Of a DNA stretch of 11,180 nucleotides, positions 1-5,966 are shown one piece after another (the stretch's first letter is position 1; every line of letters starts with the position of its first letter). This stretch comes from Clostridiales bacterium (lineage in GTDB: Bacteria; Bacillota; Clostridia; Christensenellales; Aristaeellaceae), in the NCBI GenBank assembly GCA_022776785.1, contig JALFHA010000266.1, forward strand, positions 1 to 11,180, read 5' to 3'. Made by a program: the position numbers and the translations under genes. The notes below the pieces were generated by a model. It made no database searches and had not been told where the DNA came from. It worked only from the letters and a program-made list of their open reading frames with translations.

Positions 1-184
1 CCATGTTGCTCGTCAGGCGCACGTCCGGCGCGAGCGTCTCCATGCCGTTGGTGCGCGTCGCCCGGAAAGCCTCGAGCCGCGCCGAGCCCTCCCGACCATA
101 GAGCGTGACCTCATGCCCGATTTCGTGCAGATACCACGCGATGAACGAACCCCAGCGGCCGCAGCCCATCACCGTTGCCTTCAT
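1..184 (-). CDS. gpsA: NAD(P)-dependent glycerol-3-phosphate dehydrogenase, N-terminal part (cut by window edge)
   Basis: Only the first 61 codons are present; the gene continues past the left edge. The product would reduce dihydroxyacetone phosphate to sn-glycerol-3-phosphate in the cytoplasm, the entry step to phospholipid synthesis. The protein opens with a beta strand and a Rossmann dinucleotide loop, GCGRWGS (residues 7-13), followed by FIAWYL, then GHEVTLYGR (residues 23-31), and a TRTN motif near residues 43-46. This is the GpsA layout, although the classical loop is closer to GAGSWGT, so the protein belongs to a divergent branch. The ATG at 184 is preceded by GGAGG with good spacing. 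It lies 30 bases downstream of rnr on the same strand, so the two are probably co-transcribed. Family assignment is fairly firm; the enzyme cannot be judged beyond its N-terminus. Another NAD-binding dehydrogenase is the main alternative. Confidence 0.8.
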   Translation of the reverse strand, partial: MKATVMGCGRWGSFIAWYLHEIGHEVTLYGREGSARLEAFRATRTNGMETLAPDVRLTSNM

Positions 185-214
185 AGCTTTCCTCCATTGC
201 TCCCTGTTGCTGCT

Positions 215-2257
215 TCACCTGTGGAAGCTCCGCATCCGTTCCCGCTCCTGCTTGCGTTCGGACTGCGCAGCACGCGGCCTTGCGCCGGGCAAATCGCCGA
301 GCAGCTCCAGATCGATGCTGCTGGACGCCAGCTCCACGCTGGCTATGCGCACGCGCAGCGCCTGCCCAAGCGCAATCACCGCGCCCGTGCGCTCGCCGCG
401 CAGGAGCATGTGCCGCTCGTCAAAGGCAAGCCAGTCGCTCAGCGTGCGCAGCGGGATGAAGCCCTCCGCGCCGTTTTGGAGCGACGCGTAGATGCCCCAC
501 TCGTTCATGCCGCTGACTACCGCGTCGTATTCCTCGCCCACATGCGAGGCCATCAGCCGGGCCATCATGATCTTGTCCGCCGCGCGCTCCGCGTCAATGG
601 CGGCGCGCTCGCAGTCGCTCGAGCGCACAGCCGCTGCGTCGAGCCGCTCTCCGGTCAGCGTCACGCGCCTCCCGGTCATCACCGCCGTCAGCGCGCGACT
701 GACGACCAGATCGGGATAGCGCCGGATGGGCGAGGTGAAGTGGCAGTAGTCGGGCATCGCCAGCCCGTAATGGCCCAGCGGATTCGCGTCATAGCGCGCC
801 TTCTGCATACTGCGCAGTGCCAGCGTTGAAATGACCGTGTATTCCGGCCGCTCGCGCGTCTGCTCGAGGATGGCCCGGATGTCGCCGGGCTTCACATTGC
901 CCTTGAGCGACCGCGTATTCACGCCGCCCAGACCGTCAAGGAATTCCTTGAAGATTTGGAGCTTCTCCGGGTCGGGCTTCTCGTGAACGCGGTAGAGCAG
1001 CGGCACGCCGTTTACACGGGCAAAGCGCGCCACAGCCTCGTTCGCCGCAAGCATGAAATCCTCGATCATCAGCTCGGCCTCGCCGCGCTCGCGCAGCAGG
1101 ATCTCCACCGGCTCACCCTGCTCGTCGAGCACAAACTGCGGCTCGTTCGTGTCAAAGTCGATGCAGCCGTTTTCCTGCCGCCTTGCGCGCAGCGTCTGCG
1201 CCAAATCGCGCATGGCCAGCAGCGTGTCGGGCAGGTCGGGGTGCTTGCCCGCCAGCGCATCGCGCATGGCCGTGTCGCCCGCAAAGAAGTCGTTGACGTC
1301 GCCGTACACCAGCCGCGCATTGGAGCGCGTGATCGTGCGCGCGAGCCGCACATCGGCGGTCTCCCCCGCTGGGGTCAGCTCGATGAGCGCGGTCATGGTG
1401 AATTTGTCCTCGTCCGGGCGCAGCGAGCACACGCCGTTGGAGAGCTGCTCCGGCAGCATCGGCAGCACGCGGCCCGGCAGATACACGCTCGTGCCGCGCG
1501 CAAACGCCTCGCGGTCGAGCGCCGTGCCCTCGCGGACGTAGTGCCCCACGTCGGCAATGTGCACGCCGAGGAGCAGGTGGCCATTGTCAAGCCGCTCGAG
1601 GCTCACCGCGTCGTCGAAGTCCTTGGCATCCCGCCCGTCGATGGTGAAGGACAGCAGGCCGCGCAGGTCTTCCCTGCCGGGGTCATCCTCGAGGTCAGCC
1701 GGGCGCAGCGCATCCGCCTCTGCGAGCACGTCCGCGTCAAACGACGCGCGCAGGCCGCTGCTGACGATGAGCGCATCCAGCGCGCAGGTCGCCTTTTCAA
1801 AGCTGCCGATGATGTCCGTCGCCTGCGCGAGCAGACCGCCCTCGTCCGCCCAGCGGACGATTTTGGCGCGCACGATGTCTCCGTCTCTGGCAGGTACCTC
1901 TCCGGCAAAGGCGTCGATCTCCGAGGGCAGGCGGCGCTCCATCGGCTCGATGACGGCACCGCTCTCCCTCAGGCGCAGCACGCCCACCACCGTCGGATGC
2001 GCGTGGCTCGTCACCCTGCGCACGACCACCTGCTCACGCCCGATGCGCTCCGCCTCCACGCCGTCGCCAAAAAGCGCGCCGCGGGAATTGTCTCTCGCAC
2101 AGAGGTAGACCGAACCATCCTCGGCCTCCATGCGCACCTGTCCGCGGCTCATGCCGCGCACGGTCAGCGCGAGCGTCTCGCTGCGCTGTTCGCGCCTGCC
2201 CGGCAGACGGAGCTTTTTCCCGGCGCTCCTGCCCGTTCGATTCGTCGCTTTCCTCAT
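215..2257 (-). CDS. rnr: Ribonuclease R (RNB-family 3'-5' exoribonuclease)
   Basis: This is a processive 3'-5' exoribonuclease that degrades structured RNA in the cytoplasm, including defective rRNA and mRNA. Numbering from the ATG at 2257 (680 aa), cold-shock/OB-like segments span about residues 28-155. The RNB catalytic domain spans about 195-525; its motif DGRDAKDFDDA places Asp207, Asp213, Asp215 and Asp216 with the spacing of the metal-binding aspartates of RNase II/R. FTSPIRRYPDL (507-517) is the conserved substrate-binding block near the domain end. An S1 domain covers about 573-653, followed by a short basic tail. The protein is about 100 residues shorter than Bacillus RNase R, and no N-terminal winged-helix domain is evident. 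A GTG at 2266 is an alternative start, but an AGGGAG lies 10 bases before the ATG and almost abuts the GTG. The 150-base gap to secG holds a terminator and a GC hairpin (2294-2309); I saw no clear promoter for rnr. Confidence 0.95.
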   Translation of the reverse strand: MRKATNRTGRSAGKKLRLPGRREQRSETLALTVRGMSRGQVRMEAEDGSVYLCARDNSRGALFGDGVEAERIGREQVVVRRVTSHAHPTVVGVLRLRESGAVIEPMERRLPSEIDAFAGEVPARDGDIVRAKIVRWADEGGLLAQATDIIGSFEKATCALDALIVSSGLRASFDADVLAEADALRPADLEDDPGREDLRGLLSFTIDGRDAKDFDDAVSLERLDNGHLLLGVHIADVGHYVREGTALDREAFARGTSVYLPGRVLPMLPEQLSNGVCSLRPDEDKFTMTALIELTPAGETADVRLARTITRSNARLVYGDVNDFFAGDTAMRDALAGKHPDLPDTLLAMRDLAQTLRARRQENGCIDFDTNEPQFVLDEQGEPVEILLRERGEAELMIEDFMLAANEAVARFARVNGVPLLYRVHEKPDPEKLQIFKEFLDGLGGVNTRSLKGNVKPGDIRAILEQTRERPEYTVISTLALRSMQKARYDANPLGHYGLAMPDYCHFTSPIRRYPDLVVSRALTAVMTGRRVTLTGERLDAAAVRSSDCERAAIDAERAADKIMMARLMASHVGEEYDAVVSGMNEWGIYASLQNGAEGFIPLRTLSDWLAFDERHMLLRGERTGAVIALGQALRVRIASVELASSSIDLELLGDLPGARPRAAQSERKQERERMRSFHR

Positions 2258-2370
2258 GGCGTTCACTCTCCCTCGCCTATCCTGCCCAATCGTGCGGCTG
2301 CTCAGCCGCGCGCACTATTCAAGCTTTTCCACTGCGCGGATGGGTCATGCAGCAGCCCTATGTCTAAAGA

Positions 2371-2401
2371 AAGAGGCCAAAGCGCATCGCTTCAGCCTCT
2401 T
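2371..2401 (-). terminator. Intrinsic terminator after secG
   Basis: Read on the minus strand, AAGAGGC-TG-AAGCG, a loop of ATG, then CGCTT-TG-GCCTCTT forms a continuous 14-bp stem containing two G-U wobbles, followed by TCTTT. It starts 14 bases past the secG stop codon. The U tract is short and interrupted, so termination may be partial, with some readthrough into rnr. Confidence 0.7.
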
Positions 2402-2415
2402 GGTTATCAATGGAA

Positions 2416-2652
2416 TCAGCCAATCATCGCAATGACGAGCGCGCAGATGATGAACACGCCCGCAGAAACCTTCGTCGCCAGCGCGAGCTTGCCTTCCATG
2501 GTCTTGGCCTTGTTCTTGCCAAAGAACGTCTCGGCGCCGCCGGCAATCGCGCCCAGTCCGCTCTGCTCGCCGGGCTGCAGCAGCACGGTGGCAATGAGGA
2601 TGATGGCCGTAATCACCAGCAGAATGGTGACGACAACATTCAGAATCGCCAT
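2416..2652 (-). CDS. secG: Protein-export membrane protein SecG
   Basis: SecG is the small auxiliary subunit of the SecYEG translocon in the cytoplasmic membrane, helping SecA-driven protein export. The 78-residue length is typical of the family. Two hydrophobic helices are visible at about residues 4-25 and 57-77. They flank the most conserved family segment, LLQPGEQSGLGAIAGG (residues 24-39), followed by ETFFGKNKAK (41-50). A GAGGAGG ribosome binding site sits about 8 bases before the ATG at 2652. The gene starts 31 bases after the rpsI stop with no terminator between, so it is probably co-transcribed with rplM-rpsI, and the strong hairpin directly downstream closes that unit. In many Bacillota secG instead directly precedes rnr; here it does so, but with a terminator in between. 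Confidence 0.97.
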   Translation of the reverse strand: MAILNVVVTILLVITAIILIATVLLQPGEQSGLGAIAGGAETFFGKNKAKTMEGKLALATKVSAGVFIICALVIAMIG

Positions 2653-2683
2653 AGGTTTTTGCCTCCTCGATTCGTTCAGCGGC

Positions 2684-3076
2684 TTAGCGCTTGGAGAACT
2701 GCGGCGCGCGGCGGGCGGCCTTGAGGCCGTACTTCTTGCGCTCCTTCATGCGCGGATCGCGCGTGAGGAAGCCAGCCTTCTTGATCGCCGGGCGCAGCTC
2801 GGGATCAGCCTTCACCAGCGCGCGGGAGATGCCATGGCGGATCGCGCCGGCCTGGCCAGAGAGGCCGCCGCCGTACACGTTCACCAGCACGTCATAGCGG
2901 CCCTCGAGGGAGGTCAGCGCGAGCGGCTGACGAACCGTCATCTTGAGGGTCTCCAGACCAAAGTAATTGTCAATGTCACGACCGTTGATCACGATCTTGC
3001 CCTCGCCCGGAATGAGGCGAACACGGGCAATGGCCTTCTTGCGGCGGCCGACCGCCTGATACTGAACCTGTGCCAT
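2684..3076 (-). CDS. rpsI: 30S ribosomal protein S9
   Basis: S9 is a component of the small ribosomal subunit head, and its C-terminal tail reaches the P-site tRNA. The 130-residue product is full length for the bacterial family. It starts MAQVQYQAVGRRKKAIARVR, with the basic RRKKAIARV block that identifies S9. It carries the conserved GGGLSGQAGAIRHGISRAL (residues 69-87) and ends in the invariant tail RAPQFSKR, whose last Lys-Arg contacts tRNA. The ATG at 3076 follows an AGGAAGGAG ribosome binding site. It lies 23 bases downstream of rplM, the near-universal rplM-rpsI pair, and 31 bases before secG. It is transcribed from the promoter upstream of rplM. Nothing in the sequence looks altered. 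Confidence 0.98.
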   Translation of the reverse strand: MAQVQYQAVGRRKKAIARVRLIPGEGKIVINGRDIDNYFGLETLKMTVRQPLALTSLEGRYDVLVNVYGGGLSGQAGAIRHGISRALVKADPELRPAIKKAGFLTRDPRMKERKKYGLKAARRAPQFSKR

Positions 3077-3099
3077 GTTTCAAACACTCCTTCCTGCAA

Positions 3100-3534
3100 T
3101 CACTTCACGAGCTCGAGCACTTCGGGCTTCTGCGCCTCATGCTCATGCTCAGCGCCGGCGTACACGCGCAGCTTGCGCGCCATCTGACGGCCCAGCGGGC
3201 CCTTGGGCAGCATACCCACCACCGCGTGCTTGACAGCGAACTCGGGCTTCTCGGCCATGAGCTTGCGGTACTTGGTCTCCTTCATGCCGCCGACGTAGCC
3301 GGAGTGATGGTAGTAAACCTTCTGATCGAGCTTCTTGCCGGTCAGCACAACCTTCGCCGCGTTGATGACGATGACGTGATCGCCGGTGTCGCAGTGGGGG
3401 GTGTAGGTGGGCTTATTCTTGCCGCGCAGGATTGCGGCGACCTGGCTGGCCAGACGGCCGAGCGTCATGCCGTCGGCGTCAACAACATACCACTTGCGCT
3501 CGACGGTCTGGGCATTTGCCATAAACGTTTTCAC
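3100..3534 (-). CDS. rplM: 50S ribosomal protein L13
   Basis: L13 is an early-assembling protein of the large ribosomal subunit. With the GTG start at 3534 the protein is 144 residues, within one residue of Bacillus L13. Visible family blocks are MANAQTVERKWYVVDA (residues 5-20), TLGRLAS (24-30), RGKNKPTYTP (37-46), GDHVIVINA (51-59) and KHAVVGMLPKGPLGR (102-116). I chose the GTG because GAGGAGG ends 7 bases before it and the resulting KTFMANA N-terminus matches the family; an upstream in-frame ATG at 3567 would add 11 unrelated residues and place the ribosome binding site inside the gene. It is the first gene of the rplM-rpsI-secG unit, with a roughly 105-base 5' leader that could carry L13 autoregulation. 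Confidence 0.98.
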   Translation of the reverse strand: MKTFMANAQTVERKWYVVDADGMTLGRLASQVAAILRGKNKPTYTPHCDTGDHVIVINAAKVVLTGKKLDQKVYYHHSGYVGGMKETKYRKLMAEKPEFAVKHAVVGMLPKGPLGRQMARKLRVYAGAEHEHEAQKPEVLELVK

Positions 3535-3569
3535 GTGAATTCCTCCTCGTGGTGATGAAACAATCAAAA

Positions 3570-3603
3570 CGCTTCGCGCTGGTCAGACGCTCCGCAAAAA
3601 GCG
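3570..3603 (-). promoter_or_regulatory. Hairpin in the rplM 5' leader, possible L13 autoregulatory element
   Basis: On the minus strand, CGCTTTTTGCG (3603 to 3593) can pair with CGCGAAGCG (3578 to 3570) as a stem of about 9 bp with a two-U bulge and a 14-base loop, ending 22 bases upstream of the rplM ribosome binding site. Bacillota rplM genes often carry an L13 leader RNA bound by the protein. Position and size fit that idea, but I cannot confirm a match to the known consensus from the sequence alone. Confidence 0.4.
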
Positions 3604-3647
3604 CGCACCTTCTCCCGGGGCTAACAGGACAAACATACGCACTGGTT

Positions 3648-3677
3648 ATTCTACCCTGCCCACCTCGGTTTTGTCAA
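3648..3677 (-). promoter_or_regulatory. Sigma-A promoter for rplM-rpsI-secG
   Basis: On the minus strand a perfect -35 TTGACA (3677 to 3672) is followed after 18 bases by a -10 TAGAAT (3653 to 3648). Transcription would begin near 3641, giving a 5' leader of about 105 bases before the rplM GTG. AT-rich sequence lies just upstream. It points away from the leuA promoter, with the two -35 boxes about 50 bases apart. Confidence 0.85.
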
Positions 3678-3726
3678 GCGTTTTTCTCTTGTTGCCGCGG
3701 GTTTTTTGCAAAATTTTCCTGCGCTC

Positions 3727-3755
3727 TTGACAAAGCCGCCCAAGTCCGCTAAAAT
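3727..3755 (+). promoter_or_regulatory. Sigma-A promoter for the T-box/leuA transcript
   Basis: A perfect -35 TTGACA (3727-3732), a 17-base spacer and a -10 TAAAAT (3750-3755) form a near-consensus sigma-A promoter. Transcription would start near 3762, some 45 bases before the T-box stem I and about 380 bases before the leuA start codon. Confidence 0.88.
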
Positions 3756-3807
3756 GTGCCATAAGTTCACTCTGGAACCGGAAAAACCGCATAGCTTACC
3801 CCTTAAA

Positions 3808-4074
3808 GACGATGATGGGAAAAAATTGCAAGGGCGCGTTCCGTCAAGAGAGCCGGCGTATGGTGCAAGCCGGACGGATTCCCTTTCAAGAAGCTCCTCC
3901 CAGAGTCGCGCGGGCGAACAGCCAGTAGTCCGCGACGGGCGGCTCCGTGATCAGCCAGGGTCTTGCTTGAGACCGCAGAGGGCTGCTTTGTCAGCCGAAT
4001 TAGGGTGGTACCGCGCATGAGTAGATGAATTCCTGCGCCCCTAAGCCGCAATGCCGCGGCTTGGGGGCGTTTTT
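3808..4074 (+). promoter_or_regulatory. Leucine T-box riboswitch of leuA
   Basis: This leader reads the charging state of tRNA-Leu: uncharged tRNA stabilises an antiterminator and allows leuA transcription. Stem I has a base helix GAC/GTC, a GATGA kink-turn-like motif (3811-3815), and helix TGGGA/TCCCA (3816-3820 with 3898-3902). The specifier-loop 3' side is GAAGCTCC (3890-3897), with CTC (Leu) at 3894-3896. Next is helix TTGCAAGGG/CCCTTTCAA with one mismatch, then a distal arm CCGT..GCCGG/GCCGG..ACGG enclosing GTATGGTGCAA. A stem II candidate pairs GTCGCG/CGCGAC (3905-3936), with AGTAGT inside. Stem III is GGTCT/AGACC (3959-3974). The antiterminator has A1 TTAGGG (4000-4005) paired with CCCTAA (4039-4044), the diagnostic bulge TGGTACC (4006-4012), and A2 GCGCA/TGCGC (4013-4017 with 4034-4038). 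The downstream gene agrees with a leucine specifier. Pairing was traced by eye; exact ends are approximate. Confidence 0.95.
4036..4074 (+). terminator. T-box regulatory terminator
   Basis: CGCCCCTAAGCCGC (4036-4049), a 6-base loop, and GCGGCTTGGGGGCG (4056-4069) form a 14-bp stem with a single U-G wobble, followed by TTTTT (4070-4074). Its 5' arm shares bases 4036-4044 with the 3' strand of the T-box antiterminator, so the two structures cannot coexist. This is the off state when tRNA-Leu is charged. Confidence 0.92.
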
Positions 4075-4139
4075 CCGTCTCCCGGCCGGGCGCAACCGCA
4101 ATCCGCCGCCAAAGCGCACTGATGAAAGGAGAAACTGTC

Positions 4140-5828
4140 ATGTATCAAGGCTGCAAGAAGTACATTCCCTTCACCCCCGTCTCCCTGCCCGACCGCACCT
4201 GGCCGGACAGGCGCATCGAGCGCGCGCCCGTCTGGTGCTCCGTCGATCTGCGCGACGGCAATCAGGCGCTCGTCACGCCCATGAATCTTCAGGAGAAGCT
4301 CGACTTCTTCAAGCTGCTGGTGGACGTGGGCTTCAAGGAGATCGAGGTCGGCTTCCCCTCCGCCTCCGAAACCGAGTATGAGATTCTGCGCGCGCTCATC
4401 GACGGTCACTACATCCCCGACGACGTGACCATTCAGGTGCTGGTGCAGGCGCGCGAGCACCTCATCCGCAAGACGTTCGAGGCCGTGCGCGGCGCGAAGA
4501 ACGTCATCATCCACTTCTACAACTCCACCTCCACGCTCCAGCGCAAGGTGGTCTTCAAGAAGGACATGCAGGGCATCATCGACATCGCGGTGGCGGGCGC
4601 GAAGCTCGTGCGCGAGCTGACCGAGGCCGACACCTCCGGCACGAACTTCCGCTACGAGTATTCGCCGGAGTCCTTCTCCGGCACGGAGATGGATTTCGCC
4701 GTGGACATCTGCCATCAGGTGATGGAGACGCTCGGCGCGACGAAGGAGAATCCCGTCATCCTCAACCTGCCCAACACGGTGGAGATGTGCACGCCCAACA
4801 CCTACGCCGACCAGATCGAGTATTTCTGCCGGCACCTGCCCAACCGCGAGGCCGCGATCATCTCCATCCACCCGCACAACGACCGCGGCACGGGCGTGGC
4901 CTGCGCCGAGCTGGCGATGATGGCCGGCGCCGAGCGTGTGGAGGGCACACTCTTTGGCAACGGCGAGCGCACGGGCAACCTCGACGTGGTGACCGTCGCG
5001 CTGAACATGTACACGCAGGGCGTGGAGCCCATGCTCGACTTCTCGCGCATCGATCACGTCCGCGACGTGTACGAGCGCTGCACGAAGATGCACGTTCCGG
5101 AGCGCTGGCCCTACGCGGGCAAGCTGGCCTTCACGGCGTTCTCCGGCTCGCATCAGGATGCGATCAACAAGGGCCATGAGTACATGCGCGAGTCGAAGTC
5201 CCCGTACTGGGAGATCCCGTATCTGCCCATCGATCCCGCCGACATCGGCCGCGAGTACGAGCCGATCATCCGCATCAACAGCCAGTCCGGCAAGGGCGGC
5301 GCGGCCTTCATCATGGATCACAACTACGGCTACCATCTGCCCAAGGCGATGCACCCCGAGTTCGGCGCCGTCGTGCAGCTCGAGTGCGACCGCACCGGCC
5401 GCGAGCTCACGCCCGACGAGGTGTTCGGCCTGTTCAAGCGCGAGTTCCTCAATATCGGCGCGCCCTACGCGCTCTCCCGCGCGAAGTTCTACGAGGAGGC
5501 CGTCGCGGGCAGCTCCGCCAACGTCACGCACTTCTCCGGCGTGCTGAGCGTGCGCGGCTCGTTCGTGCAGCTCGAGGCGCGCGGCAACGGCCCCATCGAC
5601 GCGTTCTTCAACGCGCTCGGTCAGGCGGGTGTGGAGGGCTACTCCTTCCTCTCCTACTCCGAGCACGCCATCTCGATGGGCTCCGACTCGCAGGCCGTCG
5701 CCTACATCCAGCTTCGCGCGCCCGGCGGACGCCGCATCTACGGCGTGGGCACGGAGCACAACATCAATTTCGCCTCCGTCAAGGGCATCCTCAGCGCCAT
5801 CAACCGCTTTGAGAACGGGCGCGTGTAA
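4140..5828 (+). CDS. leuA: 2-isopropylmalate synthase (long LeuA2 type)
   Basis: The enzyme condenses acetyl-CoA with 2-oxoisovalerate to give 2-isopropylmalate, the committed step of leucine synthesis, in the cytoplasm. From the ATG at 4140 the protein has 562 residues, fitting the longer LeuA2 group. The N-terminal HMGL-like TIM barrel shows DLRDGNQAL (residues 36-44) with the catalytic Arg and metal-binding Asp, the metal-binding HPHNDRGTG (244-252), and GTLFGNGERTGNLD (269-282). The C-terminal third (about 430-562) is the LeuA regulatory/dimer domain, with GNGPIDAFF (482-490) and YSEHAISMGSDSQA (506-519), usually the site of leucine feedback inhibition. AAAGGAG lies 8 bases before this ATG; an in-frame ATG at 4122 lacks a ribosome binding site. 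It is a single-gene unit between a leucine T-box and a strong terminator. Other leu genes are not in the window. Homocitrate or citramalate synthase is unlikely given the leader. Confidence 0.96.
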   Translation: MYQGCKKYIPFTPVSLPDRTWPDRRIERAPVWCSVDLRDGNQALVTPMNLQEKLDFFKLLVDVGFKEIEVGFPSASETEYEILRALIDGHYIPDDVTIQVLVQAREHLIRKTFEAVRGAKNVIIHFYNSTSTLQRKVVFKKDMQGIIDIAVAGAKLVRELTEADTSGTNFRYEYSPESFSGTEMDFAVDICHQVMETLGATKENPVILNLPNTVEMCTPNTYADQIEYFCRHLPNREAAIISIHPHNDRGTGVACAELAMMAGAERVEGTLFGNGERTGNLDVVTVALNMYTQGVEPMLDFSRIDHVRDVYERCTKMHVPERWPYAGKLAFTAFSGSHQDAINKGHEYMRESKSPYWEIPYLPIDPADIGREYEPIIRINSQSGKGGAAFIMDHNYGYHLPKAMHPEFGAVVQLECDRTGRELTPDEVFGLFKREFLNIGAPYALSRAKFYEEAVAGSSANVTHFSGVLSVRGSFVQLEARGNGPIDAFFNALGQAGVEGYSFLSYSEHAISMGSDSQAVAYIQLRAPGGRRIYGVGTEHNINFASVKGILSAINRFENGRV

Positions 5829-5848
5829 GCCCGGGCTCCGGCATCTCC

Positions 5849-5878
5849 CTCTCCCCCGATGCGGGGGAGAGCTTTTTT
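5849..5878 (+). terminator. Intrinsic terminator of leuA
   Basis: CTCTCCCCCG (5849-5858), loop ATG, CGGGGGAGAG (5862-5871), then C and six T (5873-5878). The perfect 10-bp GC-rich stem with a U tract is a strong terminator, starting 20 bases after the leuA stop codon. Confidence 0.93.
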
Positions 5879-5910
5879 ATCTCAAGCCATTCTGCCGGTC
5901 ATGACAAGTA

Positions 5911-5938
5911 TACGCCGCCCTCGCAGGAAGGCGGCGTA
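5911..5938 (-). terminator. Hairpin between convergent leuA and SDR genes, probable SDR terminator
   Basis: TACGCCGCC (5911-5919) and GGCGGCGTA (5930-5938) form a perfect 9-bp stem with a 10-base loop. It lies 28 bases past the stop of the minus-strand SDR gene. On the minus strand only a weak tract (TACTTGTC) follows; on the plus strand ATTTTATT follows, so it may also back up the leuA terminator. Function as a terminator is inferred. Confidence 0.5.
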
Positions 5939-5966
5939 CCATTTTATTGACTTACGCAGTACGGGA

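Noticed and set aside
2294..2309. GCGGCTG/CAGCCGC hairpin upstream of rnr as a terminator
   Set aside because: The stem is good but no U tract follows on either strand. At most it is a hairpin in the rnr leader.
956..3187. A 743-codon open frame on the plus strand across rnr, secG and rpsI
   Set aside because: It spans several clearly coding minus-strand genes and their intergenic signals, and the protein resembles no family. It is a composition artefact.
4041..5759. A 572-codon open frame on the minus strand opposite leuA
   Set aside because: It is antisense to a well-supported leuA, has Arg/Ala/His/Val-rich low-complexity composition, no recognisable domain, and crosses the T-box terminator. 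It arises from GC-rich codon bias.
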